A DNA stretch of 17,871 nt, taken from assembly GCA_024695315.1 (NCBI GenBank), contig JAILIJ010000224.1, forward strand, positions 1-17,871. Direction: 5' to 3'. Each line of letters opens with the position of its first letter. The stretch's first letter is position 1. A program made the translations under genes and the position numbers. The notes beneath the pieces were generated by a model. That model was not told the DNA's origin and ran no database searches. It was given only the letters and a program-made list of their open reading frames with translations. The stretch comes from Bacteroidaceae bacterium. Its GTDB lineage: Bacteria > Bacteroidota > Bacteroidia > Bacteroidales > Bacteroidaceae. Below are positions 16,239-17,871 of the stretch, in pieces.

Positions 16239-17150
16239 TCAGATTTTCTCTGCTATTCTAAGTTTCGCACTTCTCGAACGCGGATTTCGCTCTTGCTCCT
16301 CTGCATCAGGAACAATAACCTTATTGTTGATTAGTTTGAAAGGAGAATTGCTTCTTCCAAAGAAGTCTTTATCTTCTTTCCCCTCAACATTACCGGTCTT
16401 CATCATGTTCTTCACAATACGATCTTCAAGCGAATGGTATGTGATAACGACAAGCCTTCCACCAGGACGCAACATCTGTGTAGCAGAATTGAGCATTTCC
16501 TTGAGAGCATCCATCTCATGATTGACCTCGATTCGTAAAGCCTGAAAGACCTTAGCAAGTTCTTTCTTCTCACGGTCACGACCAAAGAACGGTTTAATAA
16601 CTTCCAAGAAGTCTCCTATTGTCTCAATATTCTTTTCCTTACGTGCAGCAACAATGGCACTTGCCAACTTACGCGCATTCTTCAGCTCACCATACAAAAA
16701 GAATACATCAGCCAAACGCTTCTCATCGTATGTATTGACAATATCTGCGGCTGTACTACCAGCACGCTGATTCATACGCATATCTAACTTACCCTCGAAA
16801 CGGAAAGAGAAACCTCGTTCACTGTCATCAAAATGATGTGAAGACACACCCAAATCTGCTAAAAGTCCATCTATCTGCTCCACTCCGTAATAACGCAAGA
16901 AATTTTTGAGATAGCGGAAATTAGAACGTACGAATGTAAACTTAGGATTGGGCTCGATATTTTTCTCTGCATCAGCATCTTGGTCAAAACTATACAAATG
17001 GCCTTCTGTATCAAGACGAGAGAGTATTTCTCGACTATGACCGCCACCACCAAAGGTAACGTCGACAAAGGCTCCGCCCTCGCCAATATTCAGTCCGTCA
17101 ACACTCTCTTTGAGCAATACTGGTACATGATATGTTTCTGTTTCTTTCAT
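16239..17150 (-). CDS. rsmH: 16S rRNA (cytosine(1402)-N(4))-methyltransferase RsmH
   Basis: RsmH (MraW) methylates N4 of C1402 in 16S rRNA using S-adenosylmethionine. The 303-aa product has YHVPVLLKE (7-15), the SAM-binding loop FVDVTFGGGGHSREIL (28-43), LADLGVSSHHFDDSERGFSF (98-117) and the later ITYHSLEDRIVK block. The frame extends to a TTG at 17168, but ATG at 17150 gives the typical MKETETYHVPVLLKE start, so I chose it. It is the first gene of the cluster here. In most dcw clusters mraZ lies just before it, but no such gene is present in the 721 bases to the window edge. The gap to the FtsL-like gene is 45 bp. Confidence 0.97.
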   Translation of the reverse strand: MKETETYHVPVLLKESVDGLNIGEGGAFVDVTFGGGGHSREILSRLDTEGHLYSFDQDADAEKNIEPNPKFTFVRSNFRYLKNFLRYYGVEQIDGLLADLGVSSHHFDDSERGFSFRFEGKLDMRMNQRAGSTAADIVNTYDEKRLADVFFLYGELKNARKLASAIVAARKEKNIETIGDFLEVIKPFFGRDREKKELAKVFQALRIEVNHEMDALKEMLNSATQMLRPGGRLVVITYHSLEDRIVKNMMKTGNVEGKEDKDFFGRSNSPFKLINNKVIVPDAEEQERNPRSRSAKLRIAEKI

Positions 17151-17225
17151 TCTTACTACACTTATCAACAGAAAGTTTGCCTACAAAAGTTAAACTTTTA
17201 ATTGGCACAATTTCCAAAATTTATG

Positions 17226-17233
17226 CAAAAGTA
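17226..17233 (-). promoter_or_regulatory. Candidate -7 box for the dcw operon
   Basis: Read leftward this is TACTTTTG, a full match to the TAnnTTTG consensus of Bacteroidetes sigma factors. Transcription would start near 17219, leaving about 70 bases before the rsmH ATG. There is no TTG at the normal -33 distance; the nearest, at 17243-17241, is too close, so this is a half-supported promoter. Confidence 0.5.
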
Positions 17234-17283
17234 AGCATTCCAACAGACTTACCCATATTTTAATCCGTTTTTTTTCAAAAAAG

Positions 17284-17304
17284 TTATCAACAGCCTGTTA
17301 ATAA
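17284..17304. promoter_or_regulatory. Inverted repeat of DnaA-box-like halves upstream of the dcw promoter
   Basis: TTATCAACA (17284-17292) faces TGTTAATAA (17296-17304) across GCC, an imperfect palindrome with one mismatch between arms. A third TTATCAACA lies at 17162-17170, just before the rsmH start codon. Each differs by one base from the DnaA-box consensus TTATNCACA. Located about 65-85 bp upstream of the predicted start site, it could be a regulator site. The sequence is AT-rich, so chance is possible. Confidence 0.35.
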
Positions 17305-17470
17305 TCATACTAATCAGCTAATTTTCAGGTTCAATAATCATTACTTCAATAACACTCAAATCTAATATACTTCAAGTTTCGTAAATTCATCAAAGATAAA
17401 AAAAATCTTAATTTATAACATATTTCTATAAAGCATTTTTCAAAGACTTAGGCACATAATCACGAACAAG
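17305..17470. other. Non-coding spacer
   Basis: This AT-rich stretch between the palindrome and the 10-bp array contains no plausible gene and no clear terminator or mraZ remnant. Short poly-A and poly-T runs are the only visible feature. Confidence 0.6.
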
Positions 17471-17586
17471 AAAAACGAAAAGCATCGAAAAGTATCGAAA
17501 AGTATCAAAAAGCATCGAAAAGCATCAAAAAGCATCGAAAAGCATCGAAAAGTATCAAAAAGTATCAAAAAGCATCGAAAAGCATA
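17471..17586. repeat. 10-bp tandem array AGYATCRAAA (10 full units) with phased A-tracts
   Basis: Ten consecutive 10-bp units run from 17481 to 17580, flanked by partial units (17471-17480, 17581-17586). They differ only at position 3 (C or T) and position 7 (G or A). Each unit boundary forms an A4 or A5 tract, so A-tracts recur every 10 bp, the classical arrangement for intrinsically curved DNA. A 10-bp period is not a multiple of three and the frames are closed, so the array is not coding. It could vary in copy number between strains. Confidence 0.9.
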
Positions 17587-17606
17587 TTTTCAACTTTACA
17601 ATTTTG

Positions 17607-17614
17607 TATCTTTG
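17607..17614 (+). promoter_or_regulatory. Candidate rightward -7 box TATCTTTG
   Basis: TATCTTTG is a full match to TAnnTTTG and lies 26 bp after the 10-bp array. No TTG is found at the -33 distance. A transcript would begin near 17620, run through the TACGAA array and need a gene beyond 17871, since no sizeable rightward ORF follows within the window. Confidence 0.4.
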
Positions 17615-17628
17615 TAACGCATTTCGGA

Positions 17629-17680
17629 GACGATGGTTTTACGAACCTAATACGAAGGTAATACGAACCGTTGCCGAAGA
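17629..17680. repeat. TACGAANN 8-mers at exact 11-bp period (3 clear plus 2 degenerate copies)
   Basis: TACGAACC (17640), TACGAAGG (17651) and TACGAACC (17662) are spaced exactly 11 bp, with TAA in the two spacers. In the same phase lie degenerate copies GACGATGG (17629) and GCCGAAGA (17673). The design of an 8-base unit with a 3-base spacer equals that of the arrays at 1080 and 1167 on the other side of the cluster, with a different sequence. The function is unknown. Confidence 0.65.
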
Positions 17681-17871
17681 AATTTACAGGTGAGGTACGT
17701 AGAAACGAATTTTGTGAAGAAAAATATGGGAACGATAAATTAAGTAGAACATTCTTAAAACTTCTAACAAATAAGATAATTCGAATACACAACGATTTTT
17801 TCCCTATTTTACTTCATAATTAAAAAATATTTGTGTTCCTTTGCAAAGGGAAGATAATAATTTGAATATTA
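17681..17871. other. Non-coding spacer to the window edge
   Basis: No plausible gene is visible. TTCCTTTGCA near 17837-17846 resembles a -7 region but lacks the leading TA, and it overlaps the small palindrome CCTTTGCAAAGG. It could belong to a gene beyond the window. Confidence 0.5.

Noticed and set aside
17226..17270. MraZ-binding box series (TGGGN repeats) upstream of rsmH
   Set aside because: Only one TGGG is present in the leftward sense; the expected direct repeats at 10-bp spacing are missing.
17471..17586. CRISPR array
   Set aside because: Units are 10 bp, contiguous and without spacers, and no cas gene is present.
17565..17792. A 75-codon minus-strand frame upstream of rsmH, considered as an mraZ relic or small gene
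   Set aside because: It runs across the TACGAA array and into the 10-bp array, has low-complexity aromatic and Ser-rich sequence, and shares no visible feature with MraZ.

Overview
The window suggests a Bacteroidota chromosome, most probably a Prevotella-type member of the Bacteroidales. The evidence is an AT-rich background, Bacteroidetes-style -7 boxes (TAnnTTTG), a GyrB with the GSHIDTL variant, an H-D-H form of MraY, an FtsL-like protein of the Bacteroidetes type and a gene order typical of the phylum. It holds the end of gyrB on the plus strand and, convergent to it, almost the whole division and cell wall (dcw) cluster on the minus strand.

Layout: 1-484 is the C-terminal end of gyrB. 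485-1470 is a 986-bp gap with no convincing gene. It holds a set of hairpins ending in a strong terminator (509-682), three families of short helically phased repeats (863-930, 1080-1131, 1167-1196) and a stem-loop that may end the dcw transcripts (1236-1271). 1471-17150 holds twelve minus-strand genes, in transcription order rsmH, ftsL-like, ftsI, murE, mraY, murD, ftsW, murG, murC, ftsQ, ftsA, ftsZ. 17151-17871 has no gene. It holds a probable rsmH promoter, an inverted repeat resembling paired DnaA boxes, a 10-bp tandem array with phased A-tracts, a rightward -7 box, and another 11-bp-period array.

The genes form one pathway. MurE, MurD and MurC act in the cytoplasmic assembly of UDP-MurNAc-peptides. 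MraY and MurG build lipid I and lipid II at the membrane. FtsW and FtsI polymerise and crosslink septal peptidoglycan. FtsL-like and FtsQ link these enzymes to the FtsA/FtsZ ring. RsmH methylates 16S rRNA and is a usual passenger of the cluster. Gaps are mostly 13-73 bp, consistent with one operon, except for 127 bp between ftsW and murG, where a terminator-like hairpin is followed by a -7 box and may divide the cluster into two transcription units.

The enzymes look conventional. The less explained parts are the non-coding ends: several unrelated 8-mers, each repeated at 11 or 21 bp, plus a 10-bp array, and the absence of mraZ from its usual place before rsmH.
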